DNA of 64,000 bases from Trissonchulus latispiculum. Lineage: Eukaryota; Nematoda; Enoplea; Enoplida; Ironidae. The stretch is from positions 1 through 64,000 of the forward strand of contig JASAND010006412.1 of the NCBI GenBank assembly GCA_030248195.1. The letters run 5' to 3'. The notes under the pieces are model-generated. The model was given only the letters and a program-made list of their open reading frames with translations. It was not told the DNA's origin and made no database searches. Position 1 is the first letter of the stretch. Each line of letters begins with the position of its first letter. Below are positions 12,290 through 23,471 of the stretch, one piece after another. A program made the translations under genes and the position numbers.

Positions 12290-13560
12290 AGAGTTCGACA
12301 GTATGCCCATCGTGTTCAGCGACACGGATTTACTATATGGATACCGCCATATGGCCGAAAAACGTTGTTTTAGGCGGTTTGACCAGTGGTCAGTAGGCCC
12401 CATAGACCATAGTGACCACTGGTCACTTCCCTCGATTTCGGCAATATGCCCATTGAAACGAGCGTAGTCGATTTACTACATATGTCCCCAACCAAAACGC
12501 CGAAAACCGCAGTTTTAGGCCGTTTGACCAGTGGTCAATAGGTCCCATAGGCTGTAGTGACCAGTGGTCACTTCCGTCGGTTTCGGCGATATGCCCATTG
12601 AAACGAGCGTAGTCGATTTACTATATATGCCCCCGACCAAAACGCCGAAAAACGCAGTTTTAGGCCGTTTGACCAGTGGTCAATAGGTCCCATAGGCTGT
12701 AGTGACCAGTGGTCACTTCCGTCGGTTTCGGCGATATGCCCATTGAAACGAGCGTAGTCGATTTATTATATATGCCCCAACCAAAACGCCGAAAAACGCA
12801 GTTTTAGGCCGCTTGACCAGTGGTCAATAGGCCCCGTAGGTTGTAGTGACCAGTGGTCACTTCCGTCGGTTTCGGCGATATGCCCATTGAAACGAGCGTA
12901 GTCGATTTACTATATATGCCCCCGCCCAAAATGCCGAAAAACGCAGTTTCAGGCCGTTTGACCAGTGGTCAATAGGCCCCATAGGCTGTAGTGACCAGTG
13001 GTCACTTCCGTCGGTTTCGGCGATATGCCCATTGAAACGAGCGTAGTCGATTTACTATATATGCCCCCGACCAAAATGCCGAAAAACGCAGTTTTAGGCC
13101 GTTTGACCAGTGGTCAATAGGCCCCATAGGCTGTAGTGACCAGTGGTCACTTCCGTCGGTTTCGGCGATATGCCCATTGAAACGAGCGTAGTCGATTTAC
13201 TATATATGCCCCCGACCAAAACGCCGAAAAACGCAGTTTTAGGCCGTTTGACCAGTGGTCAATAGGCCCCGTAGGCTGTAGTGACCAGTGGTCACTTCCG
13301 TCGGTTTCGGCAATATGCCCATTGAAACGAGCGTAGTCGATTTACTATATATGCCCCCGACCAAGACGCCGAAAAATGCTGTTTAGAGTGAGTTTTCCCA
13401 ACTTTGACCCTGGGCGAGGAACCACGGGAGCCATGCTGACCAGTGGTCACTTCGGGCGGTATCGGCAGTATGCTCATCGTTTTCAGCGACCCCGATTTAC
13501 TATATGTGGGGACCACCCCGAGGCCGAAAAACGCCATTTTTAGTGACTTTTAGGCCATTT
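12290..13560. repeat. Satellite array B, 146-bp unit
   Basis: About seven to eight units of the same satellite as array A, but a separate subfamily: CGGTTTCGGCGATATGCCCA replaces the TTCTGAAAATATGCTCA type, and TAGGCTGTAGTGACC replaces the TAGACCATAGTGACC type. Units within this array are closer to each other than to array A, as expected from local homogenisation. Confidence 0.9.
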
Positions 13561-14147
13561 CTAGTAAAAGTGGGACTTAGAAACTTTTCGCCCAAACAGG
13601 CCAAAAAATGCAAAGTTTGGGCCCATCTCCTGAAAGCTAGGGAGCAAAATTAAAAAATCCCCCTCGTTACTTTATGCACCCCTACTGGTAATTTTCGACA
13701 AAAGATACTAGACCTCTCCAGCTTCTACCCAGTTCTAGAAAAGTGTGACCAAAATTTGCGAAAAATAGCGAAAGTCCGACTTTGGGACCTTGGCACAGAG
13801 CCAAAATTGGCCAGGTGCCAAAATGACCAAAAAAAGGTAGCATGGGGGATCCTGTCTACCAACATATAATAGTAGTATGGTGCCAAAATGCCACATCGTT
13901 CCAACACTTAGCCGTAAAATGCATTTCCAATAAGCGTTATTCACCGAGAAAAAAAAAACAAACGCACGGTAACTATCGCCTAGTGCAAAAATTCGAAGTT
14001 TCGAATTCGAACCAAAAGTATGGTGGTACTTGTAGTACTACTCGAGTTGTTTACGATGGTAACCTTTTTACCACTACCGGACCTCTAATTAGCTGGCACC
14101 AGGCCAACACGGTCTCCAGGGGGCCGCGCAGACGCCTTTATACCCAT
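13561..14147. other. Noncoding flank of satellite B
   Basis: Diverged satellite tail, then unique-looking DNA. No gene is supported. Confidence 0.4.
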
Positions 14148-14181
14148 ATTATGTAGGGGCGCTTTCGCGCCCCTACATAAT
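14148..14181. repeat. Perfect 15-bp-arm hairpin
   Basis: ATTATGTAGGGGCGC, a TTTC loop, then the exact complement. Such a short GC-rich stem in AT-rich DNA could be the end hairpin of a mobile element; no partner end was found. Confidence 0.7.
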
Positions 14182-14748
14182 ACGCATATAAATATATGTA
14201 TACTATGTGTCAAACAAGCAAACTGATTGCAAATCTGAATGAAATCCCAACACGCACGGTATTTTCGCGAAAAGACCGGGCAAGAACAAGAATAGTTTTT
14301 AACTAATTTCTCAATGTGACCCGGCACTTCGCGAAAAGACCAATTCGCAAAAACACAACGACACATATATACTGTACTAAAGACCGATAAATTCAAAGCT
14401 TATATTTCCTGCAATTTAAGAAAATTAAAAGTTTAGATCACAGTAGATCACATCGTCATGAGACACTTTTTAGCGTTCCACAAATGATCCCTGACAGCCT
14501 GTCTGCGTTCTTACTCAAATTGCTGATTGCTATATATTATTATTTTATTGATATTATTATTCATCGACAATTTGATGTTATTTCAAAACTCACTGGCCAG
14601 GTAATAAGTGTTCACACTTCTGAGAGGACACGATAGAAATAAACAAGTACAGAAAGGCACAAAAGACTATCATCTAAAAGCAGATAATACCACAGTATAT
14701 ATATACATATATATGTATACTATATATATATATATACGTAATATACTG
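14182..14748. other. Noncoding, AT-rich
   Basis: No gene is seen. A TA/TAT-rich tract runs up to 14,748. CGCGAAAAGACC-type motifs occur twice, near 14,265 and 14,332. Confidence 0.4.
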
Positions 14749-14846
14749 GCTTTTTCCTAGGCAAAAATTTCTGGGGGGGGGGAAGTCTGGGGAGGCTCGG
14801 ATTACTGGGGGCCCCCACCGCCCCCCCGTAGGAAAAAGCCAGAAAG
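14749..14846. repeat. Small G-rich inverted repeat
   Basis: CTGGCTTTTTCCTAGGC on the left is matched by GTAGGAAAAAGCCAG on the right, with a G-run then a C-run inside. Half of the same sequence recurs at about 15,878-15,912. The ends resemble those of the G-rich element at 30,768-31,176 (CTGGCAT). Confidence 0.55.
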
Positions 14847-16500
14847 TAACAAAAATGCTCCGCACAAAAGGGGATATATAATGTGTGTTGGGCCTACGTT
14901 CCGTATGCCTATCCTTCAACTTCCGGTTGAGAAAGTAAAGACATAAATGCGACACAGCAAAGTTTGGGTCGGTGGTTCTATGGCACATACATAGGTATGT
15001 TGTTCAGTTCGCTTCGGGCTTTCATTTGACACCAAGTTTGACCGCTTTTGCAAAAACTTATTTTTGACCCAAAATCGCTAAGTCCCCAACCCACTCTACC
15101 ACAGCCATCGATGTACCAGGCTACAGTTTGCCCCCTATGAGACCCCCCTCACGAGCAGGACAGGACTCCCTCTCCCCCTCCCCGGCCTCGACTACTCCCC
15201 TCAAGCCGAGCTCAGACTACTCCCCCCCCCCCTAAAATGGGGTCCAAACCATGTAAAAAAATGCAAAAATTTTCAAAACTTTTTTGCAACTTTTGACAAT
15301 TTTTGAAAAAATTCGAAAAAATGGCTAGAAATCAACTATAAACAGCTAAAGATGTCTAAAACAGCATTTAAACGGTAATACAGGTAATTATAGACCACTA
15401 TTTGGGCTAATTTTGGCATATTCTGGCATAATTAAAGAACCACAAACAAAACAAAGATTAATGTGGACTTATATTAATAAAATTAAGCCAGTAAAATTGG
15501 TACTGTTGTAGTATAGAAATAAAAATTGCAAAAAACATTGTGCCAGATTACATATATATAAGTGCATTATTTTCATACACGGATAAATTTGTCAATTTTC
15601 AAGCCCTATTTTCGCATACCAAAACTAGTTACAGAAGCCTTTGAGTACGTACAATCGATTGTACATCGAAAAAGGAGCATTCTTAGCTAAAAAATTTGGG
15701 TACAGTTTAGGGGGGGTCCCCCCGCCAGATTTCGGATTTTGGTAGGGTCCCCCGGGCCAAATTTGGACCTTCTCCCCCCCAACCCAAAGAGGTGGTACAC
15801 CTATAACCACAGCACTCTACAGCCACATTGGATATATACGTATATACGTAGTTCTATGACGGAAATTGCTCAGCTCACAGGCTTTTTCCTAGGCAAAAAT
15901 TTCTGGGGGGGAAGTATATATGGGGGCGGGGCACGGATTTCTGGAAGAGGGGAAGAAAAATTTTTCAAAAATGCTTAAAAAATAACTATTTTTTGCTGCT
16001 GAGTTAAAAAATTAACTATTTTTAACTTAAATTTAAGCTTGAAATAGCAAAAAATGCTTAACATGCCTAAAATCCGGCGAAGCCGGAAAAATTTTTTAAA
16101 ATTTACCCTCGAAACCCTATTTTTCCGGGCACTTTAGAGTTCTGGGAACGGGGATTTGGGTTGGGGGAGGCCCCCTCCCCCCAACTTTTGGGGGCGGGCC
16201 CCCTTTTTAGACCTCCCCCAAACCTCCCCAAAAAATTTTTTCAATTTTTCTGCCAAAAATCGCATTTTCAGCCATTGCTAATGCCAATAACCATTAACTA
16301 ATTTTAACATTAGACAGGGCCTTTAAACTCGAAAACTTGATTGCCTGCATGTTTCTAACTCCAAAATAGGGTCAATATTGAGCATAGGTGTAACGGAGAT
16401 TTGGGGTGGGGGAGGCTCCCTCCAGTGACGGCGCCAGGGGGGGGGCCCGGGGGCCCCGGACCCCCCCCCTTTGCGATTTGGGCCCCTCCCTTTGCACAGG
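14847..16500. other. Noncoding, G/C-run and AT-rich repeats
   Basis: No gene is supported. Near 14,860-14,945 lies an inverted copy of the sequence at 35,712-35,790 (GCTCCGCACAAAAGG...). C-run and G-run blocks flank AT-rich filler at 15,220, 15,710, 15,905, 16,170 and 16,440. Confidence 0.4.
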
Positions 16501-17150
16501 AAAACTTTATCCAGAAAATATCTGGAAAAAGTCTGGAAAACGTTTTTCCAGAGTTTTTCCAGAAATTTTTCAGGGATTTTTGAGACTTTTTCTAACTTTT
16601 TTCCAGACATTTTCCAGACTTTTCCGGACTTTTTCCAGATTTTTGTCTCAATTTTCAAATTTTCCAGACTTTTTCCAGGTTTTTTTCTGAGTCAATCTTT
16701 TACTTTCCAGACATTTTCCAGAATTTTTCCGGAGATTTTCCCGACTTTTTCCAGGTTTCTTCTGAATCAATCTGGGTTGCTTTCCAGAGATTTTCCAGAC
16801 TTTTCCCAGAGATTTTCCAGACTTTTTCCAGGTTTTTTCTGAATGACTCTGGGCTGTTTCCCAGACATCTTCCAGACTTTTTCCAGACTTTTTCTAGGTT
16901 TTTTTCAAAATCACTCTGGGTTGTTTTCCAGACTTTTTCCGGACTTTTCTCAGACTTTTCCAGGTTTTTTTCAGAATCACTCTGGGTTGTTTCTCAGACA
17001 TTTTCCAGACTTTTTCCGGACTTTTTCCAGACTTTTCCAGGTTTTTTCTGAATCAATCTGGGTTTTCCTAGACATTTTCCAGACTTTTTCCGGACTTTTT
17101 CCAGACTTTTCCAGTTTTTTTCTGATTCAGCTTGGGTTGTTTCCTTGACA
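16500..17150. repeat. TTTTTCCAGAC minisatellite
   Basis: Roughly 11-bp units of TTTTTCCAGAC are grouped in higher-order blocks of about 65-75 bp marked by TCTGGGTTG. The long open frames across it (on plus and minus) come from the repeat and are not genes. A related array with opposite-strand CTGGAAAA units lies at 20,860-21,190. Confidence 0.85.
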
Positions 17151-17165
17151 TTTTGCAGGTATATA

Positions 17166-17765
17166 GGCACTTATTTAGATGGGGAGGGGGGCGATTTTTT
17201 TGGCCTTATGGTTCGAAAAAATTTTTTGTCTCCGATTTGGCTGAGAAGTTGCACATAAGGTAAATCGAGGTCGCTGATTTCAAAAATAGAATCGAGAGAT
17301 CGATCCGATCGACCGATCGATCAGGAAGATAGATCGATCAAAATCGATCAAAAAATTTCTTGTCTCTGATTTTCGCGAAAACATGTCTCTAGGGTAATTG
17401 GGGGGCGCTGGTTCCGAATCTGCAGTCGAAATTTCACAAAAATCGATCCTGGGCCCGCGAAACTTGATTTTCATCGATTTTTTGAAAATTCGTTAATAAC
17501 TCGATTTTGGCAGCTCGGATCGAAATTTCGACTGCAGATTCGTAATCAGCGCCCCGGAATTACCCAGGGGCGACTTTTCGCGAAAATTTGAGACAAAAAT
17601 TTTTTGATCGATCGATCCATCGAATCGATCTCTCGATTCGATTTTTTAAATCAGCGACCTCGATTTACCCTAGGCGCACCTTCTCAGCCAAATTGGAGAC
17701 AAAAATTTTTTCGAATCCTAAGGGCCAAGGCGAAAAAATCGCCCCCCCCCTATTTAAATAAGTGC
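17166..17765. mobile_element. GGCACTTAT-family hAT-like MITE, copy A
   Basis: The ends are GGCACTTATTTAGATGGGG and its near complement. The body is a long imperfect palindrome with many ATCGATCG and GATCGATC words near both flanks of the centre. The flanking duplication is degraded here (GGTATATA against AGGTACAG); the clean duplications of copies B and C define the family. Confidence 0.7.
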
Positions 17766-17984
17766 AGGTACAGTAGCGTAGGTACAAAAAAATTTCAGGG
17801 GGCGGTTTGGACCGAAGACGGGGGGGGGGGGTAAATTTAATTTTTTGCGCAACAATTGTATGCACACTAAATTATGCTGTAAGTTTACCTATTAATACTA
17901 AAGTTTTCTAAGCATCATAGCTTAAATCTGTTGTAACCGAAAGCGGCACACTACAACCCAAACCGGGGGGTCTGGGGGGTAGAG

Positions 17985-18841
17985 CAGGGTTTTTTTTTCA
18001 AAAAGGCCAGTGGGCATTTTAGTGGGCAAACTTAGGATTGAGTGGGCAAATTTAGAGATCGGTGGGCAAAATTTCAAAATTTTGCTAAGCGATTTTTAAC
18101 CTTAATTTTAACTTTGCTTTAATTAATAACGTGTTTTATACCATACCATCGAATTTCCTGTCGTTTTCTTTAGTTGTGCCTTAAGCAATCTTAGTTTTTA
18201 TACAATGCAGGGTTCTTATATATACATATTAATGAGAAAGAAGAAGAAAGTCATGTACCACCGAAGGTCCGAAAAATTCGGACCTCCGGTGGGACTCGAA
18301 CCCACGACTTTTTGCGCACTAGGCAAACGCTCTGCCCACTGAGCTACGGAGTCTTTAAAACATATTAAAACAACAGCAGGGGGTCTGGGGGGCGCAGCCG
18401 GTCTGGGGGGCGCAGCCCCCCAGAAGCTGAACGAATTTTTCAAATTTTGATATTTTTGCACATGTTTTGAGTCATAGTTTCGATTTTCTGCACTTGCATT
18501 TTTCTATAAATACATCTTTTTACAAATACAAATTTTGCAACATTTCTAGGAGACATATTATTCAGAAATAGACAATAAGTGAAGTGAAGTAAAGCTAATC
18601 AAGTTACAATTAAACAGTGACACAGGAACCCCAGCGGGGGGGTCTGGGGGGCGGCAGCCCCCCAGAAAAAAATTGAAGATTTTTTGAAAATTAGCAATAA
18701 AACCGTAATAGAAATGTTCACTTCTTTTACCTCAGTGGTCCAATTTTTCAGTGGGCAAACTGCTGGGCAAACTTAAATTTGAGTGGGCAAACTTTTGGCC
18801 GAGTGGGCAAATGCCCCCAATTTTGCCCAAAAAAAACCGTG
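17985..18841. mobile_element. hAT-like MITE, 8-bp duplication GGGTAGAG
   Basis: The ends are CAGGGTTTTTTTTT and AAAAAAAACCGTG, flanked on both sides by GGGTAGAG (17,977-17,984 and 18,842-18,849). Internally AGTGGGCAAA is repeated several times near both ends. The element sits in, and also contains, copies of a TCTGGGGGGCGCAGCCCCCC hairpin sequence. It holds a tRNA-like sequence at 18,281-18,353. Confidence 0.8.
18281..18353 (-). tRNA. tRNA-Thr(AGT)-like gene or tRNA-derived SINE head
   Basis: Read on the minus strand, the 73-nt sequence folds as a cloverleaf. The D stem is GCTC/GAGC; the anticodon stem is TTTGC/GCAAA with loop CTAGTGC (U33 present, anticodon AGT, Thr); the T arm GTGGG-TTCGAGT-CCCAC is perfect. 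Both pol III boxes are present (TAGCTCAGTGGG and GGTTCGAGTCC). The acceptor stem has an A-G mismatch at pair 2. There is no T-run right after it; instead a hairpin (GGTCCGAATTTTCGGACC) and CTTCTT repeats follow. Given its place inside a MITE it may be a pseudogene or a SINE remnant. Confidence 0.65.
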
Positions 18842-18849
18842 GGGTAGAG

Positions 18850-19400
18850 TCCCCCAGAAGCTGAGAAACGTTTTTAATTTTGCCATTAAAACGCTGTTGA
18901 AACATTGAATTCTTTGCATTCTATATTATTAACAATTCCCAAACCAAATTTTGTAGTTTAATTTCCTATACATTTTCGACTTCTACAATCTCCTACGAAA
19001 ACTCAGATAAAGATGCTCCCAATTCTTTCTAAGCATATCCAGTATCGACCGTTTAAGGCAGATCATGCTTGGAAAGGTGCAGTTAATAACAACACTACAA
19101 AGCAGGTAAAGCAAAGTAAAGTAAAAGGTAAAAGCAAAGTAGTATATATATATAGGTGTAACTGCGAAAAATTTTCAATAAAGTACAAATGCACAATTTT
19201 TGGAGCATTTCAGTGTTCCTTTGTGTTCATGACAAATTAAAACGCCCAAAATTTTTCTTTTGGCCAATTTTTCCCAGGGGAGCAAAACCATTTCGGGGGG
19301 GGCGCCCCCTCCCCCCCCCGCCCCGCGTATATACAGTGTACGCTCGTGGGTATATTATATTCCCGAATTTTGCCAGTATTTTCGGGGATTATTAATTATT
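18850..19400. other. Noncoding with G-run/C-run block
   Basis: No gene is supported. Short plus-strand frames lack any recognisable domain. Confidence 0.4.
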
Positions 19401-19625
19401 ATTTTCAATAATGCGCACCACAAAATGGCCGAAAATAGCCGTTTTTGGGGACTTTTCCCAACTTTGACCCTGGGCGAGGAACCACGGTGGCCACGCAGCC
19501 CGAGGGTCGCATCCGTCGGTTTCGGAGATATGCTCATCGTTTTCAGCGACCCCGATTTACTATATATGGGCACCACCAAATGGCCGAAAATAGCCGTTTT
19601 CGGGGACTTTTCGAGAATTTTCTAT
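19400..19625. repeat. Isolated diverged satellite units
   Basis: About one and a half units resemble the diverged end units of arrays A and B (CACCACCAAATGGCCGAAAA, TTTCAGCGACCCCGATTTAC). Confidence 0.7.
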
Positions 19626-19852
19626 GTTGGGACCCTCGATAATTCCGAATGTCCGAATGACAGTCTGTAGAAACCGCTAGAAGCCGAATCAGGCCAAAAT
19701 AATCAATAGTGAACAGGTTCATGGTTTCGCTAACACGATAATAATAAGTAAAGGTTATCACCATAAGGCATGTGAAAAATCAGTGTGCTAGAATAAGTAG
19801 CACGAGCGTAAAGGAGAAACACAAGAGAATAAAAAACCCCACTTAGAAAGTA

Positions 19853-20768
19853 TAGCGCGGCGGGAAAAACCCAAATTTTCGAATTTTGGCTGTAACTTTT
19901 TTATTAAGCGACAAATCGAAAATCCAACGATAACTACCATGAGGCCTTGCGAAGAGCTTCAAAATGAGCTACAAAACGTCTCTCTAGCGCTTACCGTTGG
20001 CGAGAAATTTTCGACCAAACCGATGGGAAAAAACCCATGGGCGGGAAAAAACCCAGCCGAATGTTTTGCTGCAAGCACGCCAGAACGTTTTTGACTATAC
20101 CATTCGAAAGAGCGGGTCATTTTTAGTACATCTGAATCATAAAATACCAATATTTTTGCAAAAAATCATGTCAAATTGACTTTTCAAAATTTCGTAGGTT
20201 TAACACGTAAACATAGGCAAATTTTGGAAATTTTTGAAATTTGCTTAATTTCTGCAGTTTAAGCATTCTATCACATAGAAAACGTGTTTTTATTGCATCT
20301 AAAGCCAAACCCGACCTATTTTAGTGAAAAATGTAGCGGTTTTTGGCGAAATTTGAAAATTTGGCTAGAAATGGCACCATCTCAGATTTTGGCCACCTGG
20401 ACCTCACATGGAAGGTCGAATCTAGGTAAAATCTATACCAAATTAATCAGGAGGCTCTACTGAGCTAAGAAATGCATGAATTTTGCCTTTGCAGCTAATG
20501 GTTAGAAAAAAATTTCATTTTGAAATTTGGGTTTTTTCCCCGCACATGGGTTTTTTTCCCGCCGAGTCTAGGTCACCCCCAGGTCGCACCACAGGCACTA
20601 GAGCCAAATTGAATACACCATCGTGAAGTTCGAGACATATCCTCTGTGAAACTGTAATCCGGGCTAAGTCTTTCCAGTAGTTCAGGGTGACCCCCCAAAG
20701 TTGACCCTGCCTGACCCCCATGTTGGGACCAAAAATTCCAAAATTTTCAAAGTCCCAAAAAATTTGCT
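19853..20768. repeat. TA-target MITE, family 1, copy 2
   Basis: Direct repeat of 557-1,480. The left end is intact (TATAGCGCGGCGGGAAAAAC) with TA at 19,851-19,852; the right end is lost after AAATTTGCT. Confidence 0.65.
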
Positions 20769-20859
20769 CCAAACTAAACAGGCTATCACACAAATGAGGC
20801 AGTGTTTGGTCCTCCCTCCACTTCTTCCAGTTGCCCCATAGCGAAAAAACATTAGAACA

Positions 20860-21190
20860 GCAATTTTCCAGAAATTTTCGGAAGATTTTCTAGACTTTTT
20901 CTAGTTCTGGGAAAAGCCTGGAAAATGTCTGGAAAAAAACCTGGAAAATACGCTTTCCAGACATTTCCAGACTTTTTCAAGAGTTTTTCCAGATATTTTC
21001 CAAGATCTGGAAAATACCTTGAAAATATATATATATATATATATCTGGAAAAAAACCTGGAAAATACGCTTTCCAGACATTTTCCAGATTTTTTCCGAAC
21101 AACAGTGAAAACCTGGAAAAAGTCTGGAAAATTTTCAGCGTTAAAAGATTTTTCCAGATTTTTTCTAGACTTTTTCTGGAAAAAGTTTTC
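20860..21190. repeat. CTGGAAAA / TTTTCCAG minisatellite
   Basis: Both strand orientations of the unit alternate (CTGGAAAA and TTTTCCAGA), so the array can form many small hairpins. A (TA)n run splits it near 21,027. Confidence 0.75.
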
Positions 21191-21414
21191 CTGTGTTGGG
21201 GTGTCGGGCCCCCCCCCTTGAAAAATTTCTCAGCTTGCATAATTTGAGTGTTTTTAAGAATTTTTTTAAGAAATTTTTGCAAAAAATCGAAAACTTTTTG
21301 CTAAAAAGGAGAAAATTTTTGGAAAATGAAGGTAAAATTTGCTAAAATTTCGCAAAAAATTTTGATTTCCCAAAAAAAGGTCGCCGGATGTTTGGGCCGG
21401 GCCCCATAGGTGTA

Positions 21415-23471
21415 TAGCCATGGGGTGAAAAAAACCCACCCCCTTTTTGGGGGGGCAAAAACCCACCCGCCTCCTGGGTCACGGGTTGGAGCTAGGAGCT
21501 CCAAAACATACCAGCAGAAAGCGCGACTCTTTCTAACCTATGTGTGCAAAGATCAGGTCATTTGGTTCACTCTTGCTCATTTTATGACATTTTGAAAATG
21601 ATACCTACTTTTTGGTCCAACCTTCCAAAAATTTGGCAAAAGTTTGGACCGATGTAACTTTTGACTGGGTTGGGCTAGAAAAGTTTTGCAAATATCTGCA
21701 ATGATGGCAAGTCTTCCTCTTTGCACACAGCAAAAATTAGACCAATCCGATGCACCGTTAGACTGGCACATTGCCAAACGTGGCGTGGAAAAAAACCCAC
21801 CCAAATTTTTTTGAAAAATTTTTTACCAGCTCAACTGGGAAACAATTCGGGACTGTAGTACGATATTATCGAGGACGCTGCGTCACCCTATGCTGTCAGA
21901 TTTGGACAATTTTGAATACTTGGGTAGCTAGAGGCATAAAACCCTAAAAGTGCAATTTCGCTGCTGGATGACCCAGAGGTCTAATTGTGACTTTTAATAG
22001 CCAACTGTCCGTAAAAAACAATTCTCTACACGTTAGAATAGAATAAAAAGTTTTATCAAATTACATCGCTTTTAGCATTTTTCAAAAATTGCCCTATGTT
22101 AATGTCTTAAACAGTATATACGTATATTCGATGCGGCAGGCGTAAATGTGCTCTCTGCCCCTCTATCAAAACCGGCCTGGCATCGAGCTCTGTAACTGGC
22201 TTGGAATATCGTCTGAAGGGCCATTTTGACTGTACAAGCAAGGGAACTGTATATCTGGCGGAGATTAAGGGGTGCCCCTCCCAATATGTTGGAGAAAGCG
22301 GAAATCCTCTCTCCATCAGGTTTAACAACCACAGGTGTGTGTGACATTCGAAAAATGGATGCTAGTAAACCTCTTTCGCGTGATTTCAGGAACCATACCC
22401 ATACATTAGATCATTATTAGTAACTGTATTGGATTTTTCTGACGACGAAACTATCCGGAAGAAGAAAGAAAAGTGATCAAGTCATTTGGTTCACTCCTGC
22501 TCATTTTATGACATTTTGAAAATGACTACTTTTTGGTCCAACCATGCCAAAATATTGCAAAAGTTTGGAACGATTTAACTTTTGACTGGGTTGGGCTAGA
22601 AAAGTTTTGCAAATATCTGCAATGATGGCAAGTCTTCCTCTTTGCACACAGCCAAAAGTAGATCGATCCGATGCACCGTTGGTCTGGCACATTGCCAAAT
22701 GTGGCGGGGAAAAACCCACTTTGGGGGGGAAAAACCCACCCAAGTTTTTTTGAAAAATTTTTTAACAGCCAAACAGAGAAACAATTCGACACTATAGCAC
22801 GGTACTATCGAGGACGCTGCATCACCATATGGTGTCAGACTTGGATAATTTTGCTTCCCTGGCTAGCTAGGGGCCAAAAACCCTGAAAGTGCCATTTCGG
22901 TATTGGAGGATCCAGGACAGGTCCAATTGTGGATTTTAACCGCTAATGGAGCGTAAAAAACCATTCTCTCACGATAGACTACGTAAAAAACCATTCTCTA
23001 CACGTTAGAATAATAAGTTTTATCAAATTACATCGTTTTTAACATTTTTCAAAAATTGCCCTATGTTTATGTGTTAAACTTTATGAAACCTGTCCATTTG
23101 ATGCTGCATTTTCAATGGCACATGAGATCTCAAAAAAAGCTACCTAGGTCGGGTTTTTTGACTCATACTAACTAAAAAAGAGTTGAATTTTACACAGGAA
23201 GTGTCAGAATCGCGCTACGACAATTTTTAGGACCTGTGAGGGGTGGGTTTATTTTCCCCCATTTGGGTTTTTCCCCCCCATTGGGTTTTTTTCCCCCGCT
23301 ACTTTTTGCATTATACCGGCCTAACGGTACAACCTAGAGAAGTGCAAATGGGCTTAAAAGAAAGTTCTAAGTACGCCAAGTACGATGGTATATAGAGTTC
23401 TCAGCTAGCCCTTATAACAAAAAAGTTCCAGCCAAAATCCGAAAAAGTGGGTTTTTTTCCCCCCATGGCTA
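21415..23471. mobile_element. TA-target element, family 3 (TAGCCATGGGG), with Penelope insert
   Basis: The ends are TAGCCATGGGGTGAAAAAAA and TTTTTTTCCCCCCATGGCTA, with TA outside each. Internal GGGAAAAACCCAC blocks recur. A Penelope fragment occupies 22,129-22,440. Another copy lies inverted at 39,821-41,784. A third, without Penelope, starts at 32,557, is broken at 33,361 and resumes at about 36,985-37,247. Confidence 0.7.
22129..22440 (+). pseudogene. Penelope-like element C-terminal GIY-YIG fragment
   Basis: The plus-strand translation shows a Cys-rich stretch (CALCPS, HFDCTSKGTVYLAEI) followed by CPSQYVGESGNPLSIRFNNH, the signature of the GIY-YIG endonuclease of Penelope-like retroelements. 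A short gap or frameshift follows, then the C-terminal tail with FRNHTHTLDH. The reverse transcriptase domain is absent. It is a 3' fragment inserted in the family 3 element at ...TATATACGTAT. The same piece occurs inverted at 41,444-41,784. Confidence 0.75.

Noticed and set aside
9040..13560. CRISPR-like look of regular repeats
   Set aside because: Units are about 146 bp and contiguous with no unique spacers, in eukaryotic DNA; this is a satellite.
16323..17148. Several frames of 60-123 codons with SGK/FFQTFS patterns
   Set aside because: They follow the TTTTTCCAGAC minisatellite period and carry no domain.
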